Assembly (NCBI RefSeq): GCF_030252325.1
Contig: NZ_CP126981.1
Span: 186,001 to 250,000 of the forward strand
Direction of reading: 5' to 3'
DNA: 64,000 bases
From: Candidatus Mycobacterium wuenschmannii
GTDB lineage: Bacteria; Actinomycetota; Actinomycetes; Mycobacteriales; Mycobacteriaceae
Shown piece after piece: positions 36,649 through 45,346 of this stretch. The first letter of the stretch is position 1, and the number at the start of each line of letters is the position of its first letter. The translations under genes and the position numbers were made by a program. The notes under the pieces are model-generated. The model saw only the letters and a list, made by a program, of their open reading frames with translations. It was not told the origin of the DNA and did no database searches.

Positions 36649-37442
36649 GTGCGCACCGCGATCGCCACCAGGTCCAGGCTGTCGTCGATGTGGTGTGCCT
36701 CGTCGGTGCCGGCCTCGACGATGTCGAAGTCGGCGGCGTCGACCGCGGCGACATCGGCCAGCAGGCCGGCCGGCCACGGCGCGTCGGCGACCGCGCGTTC
36801 GATCTGCGCGTCGATGATCGAGCCGCCGTGCCGCGCATCCATCTCGCGCAGCCGCGCGCCGTGAAACACCCCGCTCATCGACACCGAGCCGAAACCCGAG
36901 TCGGTCAGCAACTCGGTCATCTCGTCGGCGTTGAGTTCGCGGGTGTGGAAGGGGTTGATTGGAGTGTCGCGGCCGGGGGAGAAGGTGATCCGGTTCGGCG
37001 TGGACATCATCAACACCCCGCCCGGGCGCAGCACCCGAGCGCATTCGCGGACGAACTGTGGCTGATCCCACAAATGCTCGATCACCTGGAAGTTGACCAC
37101 CACGTCGACCGATCGGTCGTCCAGCGGCAACGCGGCGAGATTGCCGTGCGTCACCTGCACCCGCGGGTAGCGGGCCCGCACATGCGCGACGGTCGCCTCG
37201 TCGTAGTCGACGGCGGTCACCCGGCGCGCGACGCCGGCGATCAGGTCGGCGCCGTAGCCCTCGCCGCAGCCGGCTTCGAGCACATCTCGACCCACGCAGC
37301 GTTGGGCCAACTGCTGGTAGACCACCTCGTGGCGGCGGAACCAGTAGTTCTCCACGTCCAGGCCCGGGATGGTGCGCTCGCCGGTCAACGGCAGTGCGGC
37401 GTCGGCCGGGGCGGTCGGAACATCGGGGGTGAATGCGCTCAT
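36645..37442 (-). CDS. SAM-dependent methyltransferase (Rv3030-like)
   Basis: A 265-residue class I methyltransferase: DVLEAGCGEGYGADLIAGVA (motif I), VTAVDYDEATVAHVRARYP and VDVVVNFQVIEHLWDQP. The M. tuberculosis homologue is part of the methylglucose lipopolysaccharide cluster and a candidate for methylating glucose units; the position methylated cannot be read from sequence. It leads a three-gene minus-strand run, overlapping the GH57 gene by four bases. The divergent 252-base region to etfB holds an operator-like palindrome. Confidence 0.9.
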   Translation of the reverse strand: MSAFTPDVPTAPADAALPLTGERTIPGLDVENYWFRRHEVVYQQLAQRCVGRDVLEAGCGEGYGADLIAGVARRVTAVDYDEATVAHVRARYPRVQVTHGNLAALPLDDRSVDVVVNFQVIEHLWDQPQFVRECARVLRPGGVLMMSTPNRITFSPGRDTPINPFHTRELNADEMTELLTDSGFGSVSMSGVFHGARLREMDARHGGSIIDAQIERAVADAPWPAGLLADVAAVDAADFDIVEAGTDEAHHIDDSLDLVAIAVRT

Positions 37443-37594
37443 TGCATAGGCAGGCTAACGCGTGGCGACCGGTTCGCGAATGCCTGACTTCGGGTAACCC
37501 AGCGAGTGGGGCAGGCCACTGCCCACCTGCGAAGGCACAGGGGGAGCAGAACCTGCAGTACGACCCGCTATGGTGTGAAGGCAAACCACACTAA

Positions 37595-37610
37595 GTTACC
37601 GATCAGTAAC
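37595..37610. promoter_or_regulatory. Palindromic operator candidate upstream of etfBA
   Basis: GTTACCGATCAGTAAC has inverted arms GTTAC/GTAAC around a GATC-containing centre, with two asymmetric bases. Such 16-bp sites are typical of TetR-family regulators of fatty-acid genes. It lies 85 bases before the etfB start. Confidence 0.55.
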
Positions 37611-37694
37611 ATGCGGGTGCGGTGCGCACAAGACGTGACCTAAGTCCTGCCGCTCACGGCTGCGGGACGCACTCGAGGAGGACGAGCCACTCTC

Positions 37695-38495
37695 ATGACG
37701 AACATCGTGGTCCTGATCAAGCAGGTCCCGGACACCTGGTCAGAGCGCAAACTCAAGGACGGCGACTGGACGCTGGACCGCGAGGCCGCCGACGCCGTGC
37801 TGGACGAGATCAACGAGCGCGCTGTCGAAGAAGCGCTGCTGATCCGCGAGAAGGAAGCCGCCGACGGCACCGAGGGATCGGTCACCGTGTTGACCGCGGG
37901 CCCGGAGCGCGCCACCGAGGCGATCCGGAAGGCGCTCTCGATGGGCGCCGACAAGGCCGTTCACCTGCTCGACGACGGCCTGCACGGTTCCGACGTCGTG
38001 CAGACCGGCTGGGCGCTGGCACGCGCGCTGGGCACCATCGAGGGCACCGAGCTGGTCATCGCCGGCAACGAGGCCACCGACGGCACCGGTGGTGCGGTTC
38101 CGGCCGTCATCGCTGAATACCTGGGTCTGCCGCAGCTGACGCACCTGCGCAAGCTGTCGCTCGACGGCGGCAAGATCACCGGTGAGCGCGAGACCGACGA
38201 CGGTGTGTTCACCGTCGAGGCGTCGCTGCCCGCCGTGGTGAGCGTCAACGAGAAGATCAACGAGCCGCGCTTCCCGTCCTTCAAGGGCATCATGGCCGCG
38301 AAGAAGAAGGAAGTCACCAAGCTCACCCTGTCCGAGATCGGCGTCGAGGCCGACGAGGTCGGTCTGGACAACGCCGGTTCCAAGGTGCTGAAGTCCACGC
38401 CGAAGCCGCCGAAGACCGCGGGCGAGAAGATCACCGATGAGGGCGAGGGCGGCAACGACATCGCCAAGTACCTGGTCGGCCAGAAGATCATCTAA
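37695..38495 (+). CDS. fixA: Electron transfer flavoprotein beta subunit
   Basis: The AMP-binding small subunit of ETF, which passes electrons from acyl-CoA dehydrogenases to the membrane ETF dehydrogenase. The 266-residue sequence starts NIVVLIKQVPDTWSERKL and contains ERAVEEALLI and the family signature region around VIAGNEATDGTGGAVPAVIAEYLGLP, with the ETF-beta loop LRKLSLDGGK. GAGGAGGAC precedes ATG 37695. It is 45 bases upstream of the alpha subunit gene and is conserved with Rv3029c. Confidence 0.95.
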   Translation: MTNIVVLIKQVPDTWSERKLKDGDWTLDREAADAVLDEINERAVEEALLIREKEAADGTEGSVTVLTAGPERATEAIRKALSMGADKAVHLLDDGLHGSDVVQTGWALARALGTIEGTELVIAGNEATDGTGGAVPAVIAEYLGLPQLTHLRKLSLDGGKITGERETDDGVFTVEASLPAVVSVNEKINEPRFPSFKGIMAAKKKEVTKLTLSEIGVEADEVGLDNAGSKVLKSTPKPPKTAGEKITDEGEGGNDIAKYLVGQKII

Positions 38496-38540
38496 GACCC
38501 CAGAACCGATACCGAAATCCGTTAAAGGAAAAGACAAACC

Positions 38541-39497
38541 ATGGCTGAAGTATTGGTGCTCGTCGAGCACGCTGAAGGCGCGATCAAGAAGGTCACCGCC
38601 GAATTGATCACCGCCGCACGCACTTTGGGCGACCCGGCCGCCGTTGTGGTCGGCAAGCCCGGCACCGCCGAGCCGTTGCTCGGCGAGCTGAAGTCGGCGG
38701 GCGCGGCGAAGATCTACGTCGCCGAGTCCGACAACGCGGAGAACTACCTGGTCACCCCGGTCGTCGACGTGCTTGCCGCGCTGGCCGAATCCGCTACTCC
38801 GGCAGCGGTTCTGCTGGCCGCCAACGCCGACGGCAAGGAGATCGCCGGCCGGCTGGCCGCGCGCATCGGCTCCGGTCTGCTGGTCGACGTGGTCGGTGTC
38901 GAGGCCGACAACAAGGCGACGTGGTCCATCTTCGGTGGCGCGTTCACCGTCGAGGGGCAGGCCAACGGCGACACCCCGGTGATCACCGTGCGCCCCGGCG
39001 CGATCGACGCCGAGCCGTCCGACGGCGCGGGCGAGAAGGTCGACGTCGAGGTTCCCGAGCCCGCCGAGAACGCCACCAAGATCACCTCGCGTGAGCCGGC
39101 CGTCGCCGGTGACCGCCCGGAGCTCACCGAGGCCACCATCGTGGTGTCCGGTGGGCGTGGCGTCGGCAGCGCCGACAAGTTCAGCGTCGTCGAGGAGCTG
39201 GCCGACTCGCTCGGTGCCGCCGTCGGCGCCTCGCGCGCCGCGGTCGACTCTGGCTACTACCCGGGCCAATTCCAGGTGGGTCAGACCGGCAAGACGGTCT
39301 CGCCGCAGCTGTACATCGCGCTCGGCATCTCCGGCGCGATCCAGCACCGCGCCGGGATGCAGACCTCGAAGACGATCGTCGCCGTCAACAAGGACGAAGA
39401 GGCGCCGATCTTCGAGATCGCCGACTACGGCATCGTGGGTGACCTGTTCAAGGTCGCGCCGCAGCTGACCGACGCGGTCAAGACCCGCAAGGGCTGA
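38541..39497 (+). CDS. fixB: Electron transfer flavoprotein alpha subunit
   Basis: The FAD-binding large subunit of ETF. The 318-residue protein has [16 protein letters not shown] at the start and the FAD signature segment at the C-terminal half: [53 protein letters not shown] and [31 protein letters not shown] precedes ATG 38541. It works as a heterodimer with the preceding gene product and is followed by a strong terminator. Confidence 0.96.
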   Translation: MAEVLVLVEHAEGAIKKVTAELITAARTLGDPAAVVVGKPGTAEPLLGELKSAGAAKIYVAESDNAENYLVTPVVDVLAALAESATPAAVLLAANADGKEIAGRLAARIGSGLLVDVVGVEADNKATWSIFGGAFTVEGQANGDTPVITVRPGAIDAEPSDGAGEKVDVEVPEPAENATKITSREPAVAGDRPELTEATIVVSGGRGVGSADKFSVVEELADSLGAAVGASRAAVDSGYYPGQFQVGQTGKTVSPQLYIALGISGAIQHRAGMQTSKTIVAVNKDEEAPIFEIADYGIVGDLFKVAPQLTDAVKTRKG

Positions 39498-39505
39498 TCT
39501 CTCGC

Positions 39506-39542
39506 GAAAGCCCCCGCACGCCTGCGCGTGTCGGGGGCTTTC
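39506..39542 (+). terminator. Terminator of the etf operon
   Basis: GAAAGCCCCCG pairs with CGGGGGCTTTC, extended by CACGC/GCGTG, giving a nearly perfect stem around a CTGC loop. It ends nine bases of stem rich in G/C followed by a short T-run and lies 8 bases after the fixB stop. Confidence 0.85.
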
Positions 39543-39587
39543 TGCGCTGTCGGCCCAGTCGGCGATCCTGCGGCCTAGCCTGGTGGG

Positions 39588-39929
39588 GTGAGCAGCGACC
39601 CGCACCGCGAACTGGGCCGGATCGCCGACGGCGACGGTCCCGGTGCCCGCGCCGCCAAGAACGCGCTCGGTGGCGGTGCGGACGCGACGCGGCTGCGCGC
39701 GGCGATCCTGGCGCTCGCCGCCCACCGCGGCCCGGAGTCGAGCATCTGTCCCTCGGACGCCGCCCGCGCCGTCGGTGGCGACGACTGGCGCGAGCTCTCT
39801 GAGGAAAGTCGCCGGATCGCTTTCGAGTTGGCGGCCGAGGGTGACGTGGATGTCACCCAGCGCGGCGACGTCATCGATCCGCATCAACCCGCGCGGGGAC
39901 CGATTCGTATTCGGATCAGACCCACCTAG
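39588..39929 (+). CDS. DUF3253 domain protein
   Basis: A 113-residue protein from GTG 39588. The C-terminal 75 residues match DUF3253: LRAAILALAAHRGPESSICPSDAARAVGG, then WRELSEESRRIAFELAAEGDVDVTQRGDVIDP and a closing GPIRIRI strand. The fold looks like a small winged helix. Function is unknown. It sits between the etf terminator and a small lipoprotein gene, so it is likely a separate transcription unit. Confidence 0.85.
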   Translation: MSSDPHRELGRIADGDGPGARAAKNALGGGADATRLRAAILALAAHRGPESSICPSDAARAVGGDDWRELSEESRRIAFELAAEGDVDVTQRGDVIDPHQPARGPIRIRIRPT

Positions 39930-39990
39930 CGTTTGAAAACCGCCGTCGCGGTGTACAAAGAGTTGCCAATTCGCTCCGAGAAAGGTCCCG

Positions 39991-40272
39991 ATGATGAAGG
40001 CAATGGCGCCAGCCGCGATCGCGATCGCGGCGGTCCTGTTCAGTGGTTGTTCGGCTTCGGAAGTCATCAACACCGGTGGTGACACCAAGTGCAAAGACTT
40101 CACCACGCAGGACGAGAAGAAGCAGAACGACGAGATCAGCAAGATGTTGAAGGACAAGAGCGGCGCCGACCCCGCGAATCTGCAGATCACCGCCACTCGG
40201 CTGTCGGTGTCCACCTACTGCCAGACGCTGGGAAAGCCGGACAGCAAGATCTCCGAGGCTCCGCACGGCTGA
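39991..40272 (+). CDS. Small HdeA-like lipoprotein
   Basis: A 93-residue exported protein. The N-terminus AIAIAAVLFSGC is a clear lipobox, so Cys20 is probably acylated. The mature part TKCKDFTTQDEKKQNDEISKML and SVSTYCQTLGKPDS fits the HdeA-like pattern, with two further Cys that could form a disulfide. HdeA proteins are acid-activated chaperones in enterobacteria; the mycobacterial relatives are annotated by this similarity only. GAGAAAGG precedes the start. It converges on the debranching enzyme gene. Confidence 0.8.
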   Translation: MMKAMAPAAIAIAAVLFSGCSASEVINTGGDTKCKDFTTQDEKKQNDEISKMLKDKSGADPANLQITATRLSVSTYCQTLGKPDSKISEAPHG

Positions 40273-40295
40273 CCGGAAGGTGTTGGGCCGGCGGC

Positions 40296-42440
40296 CTACT
40301 CGCCGTCGGCCTGCAACACCACCATCGCGCGCGCCGCGACGTGCACGGTCTGACCGGCCGGTGTAGGTTGCCGGCCGTCGAGGTTGCCGTCTACGACGGC
40401 GGTGTCGACGACCGGCGTCCACGCCGTGCCGAACTCCGCCGGTGGCAACGTGAACTCGATCGGCTCGTGGTGGGCGTTGAAGCAAAGAAAGAACGAGTCG
40501 TCGGTGACGCGCTGGCCTCGGGCATCGAGGTCGGGGATGCCCAGGCCGTTCAGGTAGACCGCCACCGACTTGCCGAAGCCGGAATCCCAGTCCTCGTCGC
40601 TCATTTCGGAGCCGTCCGGACGGAACCACGAGATGTCGGGCTGGCCCTCGGTGCCGCGCCGGCGCACCGGCACCCCGCGAAAGAAGCGGCGGCGGCGAAA
40701 CACCGGGTGCGCCGCCCGTAGTGCGGACACCGATCGGGTGAACTCCAGCAGGTCGGTGTCCGTCTCGTCCCAGTGCACCCAGGTGATCTCATTGTCCTGA
40801 CAGAAGCCGTTGTTGTTGCCGTTCTGGGTGCGGCCGAGCTCATCTCCATGACAGAGCATCGGAACCCCTTGCGACAGTAGGGTTGTCGCAAGGAAATTGC
40901 GTTGCTGGTGGGCGCGCAGCGCGTTGATCTCGACGTCGTCGGTCGGACCCTCGACGCCGCAGTTCCAGGACCGGTTATGGCTTTCGCCGTCGTTGTTGTC
41001 CTCGCCGTTGGCTTCGTTGTGCTTTTCGTTGTAGGACACCAGATCACGCAGCGTGAACCCGTCGTGCGCGGTGACGAAGTTGATGGACGCCACCGGCCGC
41101 CGCGCGGTGTGCTCGTAGAGGTCGGCCGAGCCGGTGAGCCGGGACGCGAACTCGCCCAGGCTCGCCGGCTCGCCGCGCCAGTAGTCGCGCACGGTATCGC
41201 GGTACTTGCCGTTCCACTCGGTCCACTGGGGCGGGAAGTTGCCGACCTGGTAACCGCCCGGGCCGACGTCCCACGGCTCGGCGATCAGCTTGACCTGACT
41301 GACCGTCGGATCCTGTTGCACCAATTCGAAAAACGCGCTCAGCCGGTCGACGTCGTAGAACTCACGGGCCAACGTGGCGGCCAGGTCGAAACGGAATCCG
41401 TCGACGTGCATCTCGGTCACCCAGTACCGCAACGAATCCATGATCAGCTGCAGCGAATGGGGATTGCCGACGTTGAGGCTGTTGCCGGTTCCGGTGTAGT
41501 CCATGTAGTACTGCTTGTCGTCGTCGACCAGCCGGTAGTAGGCGGCGTTGTCGATCCCGCGCATCGACAGTGTGGGGCCCAGATGGTTGCCCTCGGCCGT
41601 GTGGTTGTACACCACGTCGAGGATGACCTCGATGCCCTCGTCATGCAGGGCACGGACCATCGTCTTGAACTCCTGCACCTGGCCGCCGGGTGTCGGGCTC
41701 GCGGCATATTTGGAGTCCGGCGCGAAGAAGCCAATTGTGTTGTAGCCCCAGTAATTTGACAGGCCTTTGTCGACCAGGGTCGAGTCGTTGGCGAAATGAT
41801 GCACCGGCATCAGCTCTATCGCGTTGACGCCCAGTGCTTTCAGGTGCTCGATGATCGCCGGGTGGGCGATGCCGGAGTAGGTCCCGCGCATCCGTTCGGG
41901 GATGTCGGGGTGTAGCTCGGTCAGGCCTTTGACGTGCGCCTCGTAGATGACGGTGTCGGCGTATTCGTGGTCCGGCGGTCTGTCGTTGCCCCAGTCGAAG
42001 TAGGGGTTGATCACCACCGACTTCGGCATGTTCGGCGCCGAGTCGTCGTCGTTGCGGCTGTCCGGTTCGCCGAAGTCATAGCTGAACAGCGATTGATGCC
42101 ATTCGAAGTTGCCGTCGATCGCCTTGGCGTACGGGTCGAGTACCAGCTTGTTCGGATTGCAGCGCAGCCCATTGGCCGGGTCGTAGGGGCCGTAAATCCG
42201 GTACCCGTAGCGCTGGCCGGGCTCGATGGCCGGTAGGAAGCCGTGCCAGACGAAGCCGTCCACGTCGTTCAGCGTCACCCGCGACTCATTGCCGTCGGCG
42301 TCGAACAGGCACAGTTCCACCTTTTCGGCGACCTCGCTGAACACCGCGAAGTTGGTGCCCGACCCGTCATAGGTGGCCCCCAGCGGGTATGCCTTGCCGG
42401 GCCACTGTTCGATGCGTACCGCTTCCGCCACCAGGCCCAC
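40296..42440 (-). CDS. glgX: Glycogen debranching enzyme GlgX/TreX (GH13)
   Basis: A 714-residue isoamylase-type enzyme that hydrolyses alpha-1,6 branches of glycogen. N-terminal CBM48 segment: [35 protein letters not shown]13 motifs follow: [27 protein letters not shown] (nucleophile Asp), [16 protein letters not shown] (acid/base Glu) and [26 protein letters not shown]. The C-terminal beta domain is complete. It sits near the glucan-elongating genes, but is not in the same operon; whether a second copy exists elsewhere is not visible. Confidence 0.94.
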   Translation of the reverse strand: MGLVAEAVRIEQWPGKAYPLGATYDGSGTNFAVFSEVAEKVELCLFDADGNESRVTLNDVDGFVWHGFLPAIEPGQRYGYRIYGPYDPANGLRCNPNKLVLDPYAKAIDGNFEWHQSLFSYDFGEPDSRNDDDSAPNMPKSVVINPYFDWGNDRPPDHEYADTVIYEAHVKGLTELHPDIPERMRGTYSGIAHPAIIEHLKALGVNAIELMPVHHFANDSTLVDKGLSNYWGYNTIGFFAPDSKYAASPTPGGQVQEFKTMVRALHDEGIEVILDVVYNHTAEGNHLGPTLSMRGIDNAAYYRLVDDDKQYYMDYTGTGNSLNVGNPHSLQLIMDSLRYWVTEMHVDGFRFDLAATLAREFYDVDRLSAFFELVQQDPTVSQVKLIAEPWDVGPGGYQVGNFPPQWTEWNGKYRDTVRDYWRGEPASLGEFASRLTGSADLYEHTARRPVASINFVTAHDGFTLRDLVSYNEKHNEANGEDNNDGESHNRSWNCGVEGPTDDVEINALRAHQQRNFLATTLLSQGVPMLCHGDELGRTQNGNNNGFCQDNEITWVHWDETDTDLLEFTRSVSALRAAHPVFRRRRFFRGVPVRRRGTEGQPDISWFRPDGSEMSDEDWDSGFGKSVAVYLNGLGIPDLDARGQRVTDDSFFLCFNAHHEPIEFTLPPAEFGTAWTPVVDTAVVDGNLDGRQPTPAGQTVHVAARAMVVLQADGE

Positions 42441-42526
42441 TTCCGCCAGAGGGCCGCGAGGCTGCGACCCGACGCTGCAGACTACCCAACGGGCGGCAAG
42501 TCACACATGGTGTGCGCGGGGGCACA

Positions 42527-43036
42527 ATGGGCGGGGTGAATGGTTGGCCGACGCCCGAGACCCCTGGACCCGGACAGGAGTCGGTGTGGGATTACCCGCG
42601 CCCGCCCAGGTTGGAGGAATTCGCCGGCTCCATCACCATCGACTTGGGTGGCCGGACGATCGCGTCCACCACCCGCGCATGGCGGGTGCTCGAGACCAGT
42701 CACCCGCCGACCTACTACCTGCCCGAGTCCTCGTTCGCCGCCGGTGCGCTGCGGCGCGCCGATGGCGCATCGTGGTGCGAATGGAAAGGGCAGGCGACTT
42801 ATTACGATCTGGTGACTGACGAGCGCGTCGCACCGAAAGCGGGCTGGACCTATCTTCAACCCACGCAAGGTTTTACGGCGCTGACGGGCGCGATCGCGGT
42901 GATGGCGGCGGCGATGGACCGGTGCACCGTCAACGGTGAGGACGTGACGCCGCAGTCCGGTGGCTTCTACGGCGGCTGGATCACCAGTTGGATTGTCGGT
43001 CCCTTCAAGGGAATTCCGGGATCGATGGGCTGGTGA
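42527..43036 (+). CDS. DUF427 family protein
   Basis: A 169-residue protein with the DUF427 core: SVWDYPRPPRLEEF, ITIDLGGRTIASTTRAWRVLETSHPPTYYLPE and CEWKGQATYYDLV, followed by a family C-terminus with GGFYGGWIT. It is a small beta-barrel-like domain of unknown function, widespread in actinobacteria. ATG 42527 or GTG 42536 can serve as start; the longer frame from 42389 overlaps the glgX start and is unlikely. It converges on the SRPBCC gene. Confidence 0.88.
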   Translation: MGGVNGWPTPETPGPGQESVWDYPRPPRLEEFAGSITIDLGGRTIASTTRAWRVLETSHPPTYYLPESSFAAGALRRADGASWCEWKGQATYYDLVTDERVAPKAGWTYLQPTQGFTALTGAIAVMAAAMDRCTVNGEDVTPQSGGFYGGWITSWIVGPFKGIPGSMGW

Positions 43037-43043
43037 GAGCCAG

Positions 43044-43424
43044 CTAGGGACCGGTGGTGGCGATGTAGTCGATGCGGCGCAACGCGATCGCGCAGACGGA
43101 CAGGTATGCGGCCGCCCACAGCGGCACCGCCATGCTCGCACGCGAGTAGTTGCCGGCCGGTTCGACCCGGTGATGGGTCGCAGGGATGCCGGCCACCCGC
43201 CATGCCCAGTGCCGGCCAGGTTCGAACTCTGTGATGGTGAACGGGGCGGCGATACCCAAAGACGTTCGGACAGTGCCGGTTACGTTCGACTCAAGTCGCG
43301 TGTGCGGTGGATCAAGCGAGGCGGCGCTGACGGTCGGGCCCCACTTCGGCCAGGCGTCGAGGTCGACCAGGACGTTCCACACCACCGACGGCGGTGCGGC
43401 AATGTACCGGTCGACGGCGAACAT
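43044..43424 (-). CDS. SRPBCC (polyketide cyclase-like) protein
   Basis: A 126-residue START-like domain protein. FAVDRYIAAPPSVVWNVLVDLDAWPKWGPTVSAASL is the typical SRPBCC opening, and ITEFEPGRHWAWRVAGIPATHHRVEP follows. The domain forms a hydrophobic pocket for a lipid or polyketide; no ligand is assigned. ATG 43424 overlaps the stop of the Fe-S photolyase by one base, which suggests co-expression with it. The protein is slightly shorter than average for the fold. Confidence 0.86.
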   Translation of the reverse strand: MFAVDRYIAAPPSVVWNVLVDLDAWPKWGPTVSAASLDPPHTRLESNVTGTVRTSLGIAAPFTITEFEPGRHWAWRVAGIPATHHRVEPAGNYSRASMAVPLWAAAYLSVCAIALRRIDYIATTGP

Positions 43425-44914
43425 CAGGGGGCGCGTCCGCCCAGACTCTGCTGCTGTTCGACGACGGCGTCGAGATCCTTGAGCCGCCGCATTCCGGCCA
43501 GCGGCTGGTTCATCCGCTGATTCTTGGCCAGACGCTCGGCATTACGGTTCAGGAACCACCAGTAGCCGCCGGTGAACGGGCAGGCCTCCTCGCCCACCCG
43601 CTTGTCGGGGCGGTAGCGGCAGTCGTCGCAGTAGTTGCTCATCCGGTTGATGTAGGCGCCACCCGAGGTGTACGGCTTGGTCGCCATCAGCCCGCCGTCG
43701 GCGTGTTGCGACATGCCCACCACATTCGCGACCATCACCCACTCGTAGCCGTCGACGAAGCAGCGGTGGAACCAGTCCGTCATCGCGGCGGGCGTCCAGC
43801 CCCGCTGCAACGCGTAGTTCGACAGCACCATCAGCCGCGGAATGTGGTGCACCCAACCGTGATCGCGGACCTGCGCCAGAACATCTTTCATGCAGTGCGC
43901 CTCGACGGCGTCGGCGTCCAACTCGGCGAACCACTTCGGCAGCCGAGCGTGCGCGTCGAGTGCGTTGCGTCGGCGGTAGCCGCGCCCGAAATGCCAGTAG
44001 ACGTGCCAGATGTAGTCCCGCCAGCCGATCAGCTGCCGGATGTAGCCCTCGACGCTGCCGAGCGCCGCGTTTCCCGACCGGTAGGCGTCCTCGGCCGCGT
44101 ACGCGCAGTCGAGCGGATCGAGCAACCCGAGATTCATCGGTGCCGACAGCAGGCTGTGCGCCATGAACCGGTCACCGCTGAGGATCGCATCTTCGTGAGG
44201 GCCGAAGTGCGGCAACCGATCTCGAATGAACACTTTGAGGGCGGCCTGCGCTTCGTCTGCGGTGACGGCGAATTCACGGGGCCCGTCGCGGCCGACGAAT
44301 GACACGTCGCCGTCGCGCTCCCAGCGGTCCAGGTCGGCTCGTACCTCTTCGTCGATCTCGTCTTCCTCGGGGCGCCACGGCTCTTTGATCCCGAGGTCTT
44401 CGCTCTTCGGCGCGGGCTCGCGGTTGTCCGCATCGAAATTCCACCGGCCCTGCACAGGCTGGTTGCCGTCCATCAGCAGATCGAATCGCCGGCGCGCGTC
44501 GCGGTAGAAGTTCTCCATCTTCAGGACTCGATGGCCCTCGGCCCACTCGCCAAACGTTTCGCGGTCGGTGCAGAACCCGCGCGCGGGCAGCACATCCACT
44601 TCCGGCAGCTTTCGGACGAAAGCGTCGGCGGCCCACGACGTGGGCTGGCACACGCTGAGCGGTTCGTCGAGCTGACCGAGCGCCTCGCCGTAGGTCCGGG
44701 TCTGCAGGAACGTGGCCTGGTCGCCGAGTTCGGCCGCGCGGTGGCGCAGCGCCGACAGCACCAGGTGCGCCTTGCGGCGGTGAAAGCGGCGCCGGGTGAA
44801 CGCGGCCTGCGACTCGATCAGCAGCACCGGCTGGTCGGCGTCGTCGAGAAAGTGCGGCCCGAGCTGGTCGGCGAAACACCAGCGCCGGGTGTCGGAACTC
44901 ATACCGGCTGCCAT
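43424..44914 (-). CDS. Fe-S bacterial cryptochrome/photolyase (DPRP, PhrB type)
   Basis: A 496-residue member of the deoxyribodipyrimidine photolyase-related family. It opens RRWCFADQLGPHFLDD and has GWRDYIWHVYWHFG and YEWVMVANVVGMSQHADGG. Four Cys fit a 4Fe-4S cluster as in Agrobacterium PhrB: one in EAHCMKDVL, two in NYCDDCRY and one in EEACPFTGGYWWF. PhrB-type proteins repair (6-4) photoproducts. It is therefore a second photolyase, complementing the CPD enzyme at 17147. One-base overlap with the SRPBCC gene. Confidence 0.92.
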   Translation of the reverse strand: MAAGMSSDTRRWCFADQLGPHFLDDADQPVLLIESQAAFTRRRFHRRKAHLVLSALRHRAAELGDQATFLQTRTYGEALGQLDEPLSVCQPTSWAADAFVRKLPEVDVLPARGFCTDRETFGEWAEGHRVLKMENFYRDARRRFDLLMDGNQPVQGRWNFDADNREPAPKSEDLGIKEPWRPEEDEIDEEVRADLDRWERDGDVSFVGRDGPREFAVTADEAQAALKVFIRDRLPHFGPHEDAILSGDRFMAHSLLSAPMNLGLLDPLDCAYAAEDAYRSGNAALGSVEGYIRQLIGWRDYIWHVYWHFGRGYRRRNALDAHARLPKWFAELDADAVEAHCMKDVLAQVRDHGWVHHIPRLMVLSNYALQRGWTPAAMTDWFHRCFVDGYEWVMVANVVGMSQHADGGLMATKPYTSGGAYINRMSNYCDDCRYRPDKRVGEEACPFTGGYWWFLNRNAERLAKNQRMNQPLAGMRRLKDLDAVVEQQQSLGGRAP

Positions 44915-44950
44915 ACCCTTGCCTGCAGAATCCTATTCACGAGGACCGGA

Positions 44951-45346
44951 ATGTCAGACGTTTTGGCGGCACTGGGTGCCGAGAAGTTCGTTTCACTAAC
45001 GACGTTCAAAAAGGACGGCAGTGCCGTCGCCACGCCGATGTGGCTCGGGCGCGATGGCGACCGCCTGTTCTTCTGGACGCCCGCCGATAGCTGGAAAGTC
45101 AAGCGGGCCAAGAACAATCCGCGCGTCCAGCTGGTGCCTTGCAGTCGCAGCGGCAAGGTCCGCGACGGTGCCCACCCTGTCGACGGCACCGCCGAGGTGA
45201 TCACCGACCCGGCGACGGTGCAGAGCCTGGCCGGCCTGATCCGTCGCAAATACGGGTTCGAGTTCGTGATCGTGACGTTCATCGAGCGCATCCTGGCCCG
45301 CGGACGGAAGCCGCGCGTGGTATTGCGGGTGGCGCTGCCTAGCTGA
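44951..45346 (+). CDS. PPOX-class (split beta-barrel) F420-dependent enzyme
   Basis: A 131-residue split-barrel protein of the pyridoxamine-5'-phosphate oxidase superfamily. FVSLTTFKKDGSAVATPMWLGRDGDRLFFWT and WKVKRAKNNPRVQLVPCSRSGKV match the TIGR03666/FDOR-B type known in mycobacteria, where many members bind cofactor F420. The substrate is unknown. ATG 44951 is the likely start; the frame begins inside the divergent photolyase gene otherwise. The stop overlaps the next, convergent gene by eight bases. Confidence 0.86.
   Translation: MSDVLAALGAEKFVSLTTFKKDGSAVATPMWLGRDGDRLFFWTPADSWKVKRAKNNPRVQLVPCSRSGKVRDGAHPVDGTAEVITDPATVQSLAGLIRRKYGFEFVIVTFIERILARGRKPRVVLRVALPS

Noticed and set aside
36649..37584. 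Upstream part of the 835-codon frame containing the GH57 enzyme
   Set aside because: It overlaps the Rv3030-like methyltransferase on the same strand in another frame; the GH57 domain begins at GTG 36648.
37740..40214. 824-codon minus-strand frame across the ETF genes
   Set aside because: Mirrors the third-position GC bias of fixA and fixB; no recognisable domain, and it crosses a strong terminator.
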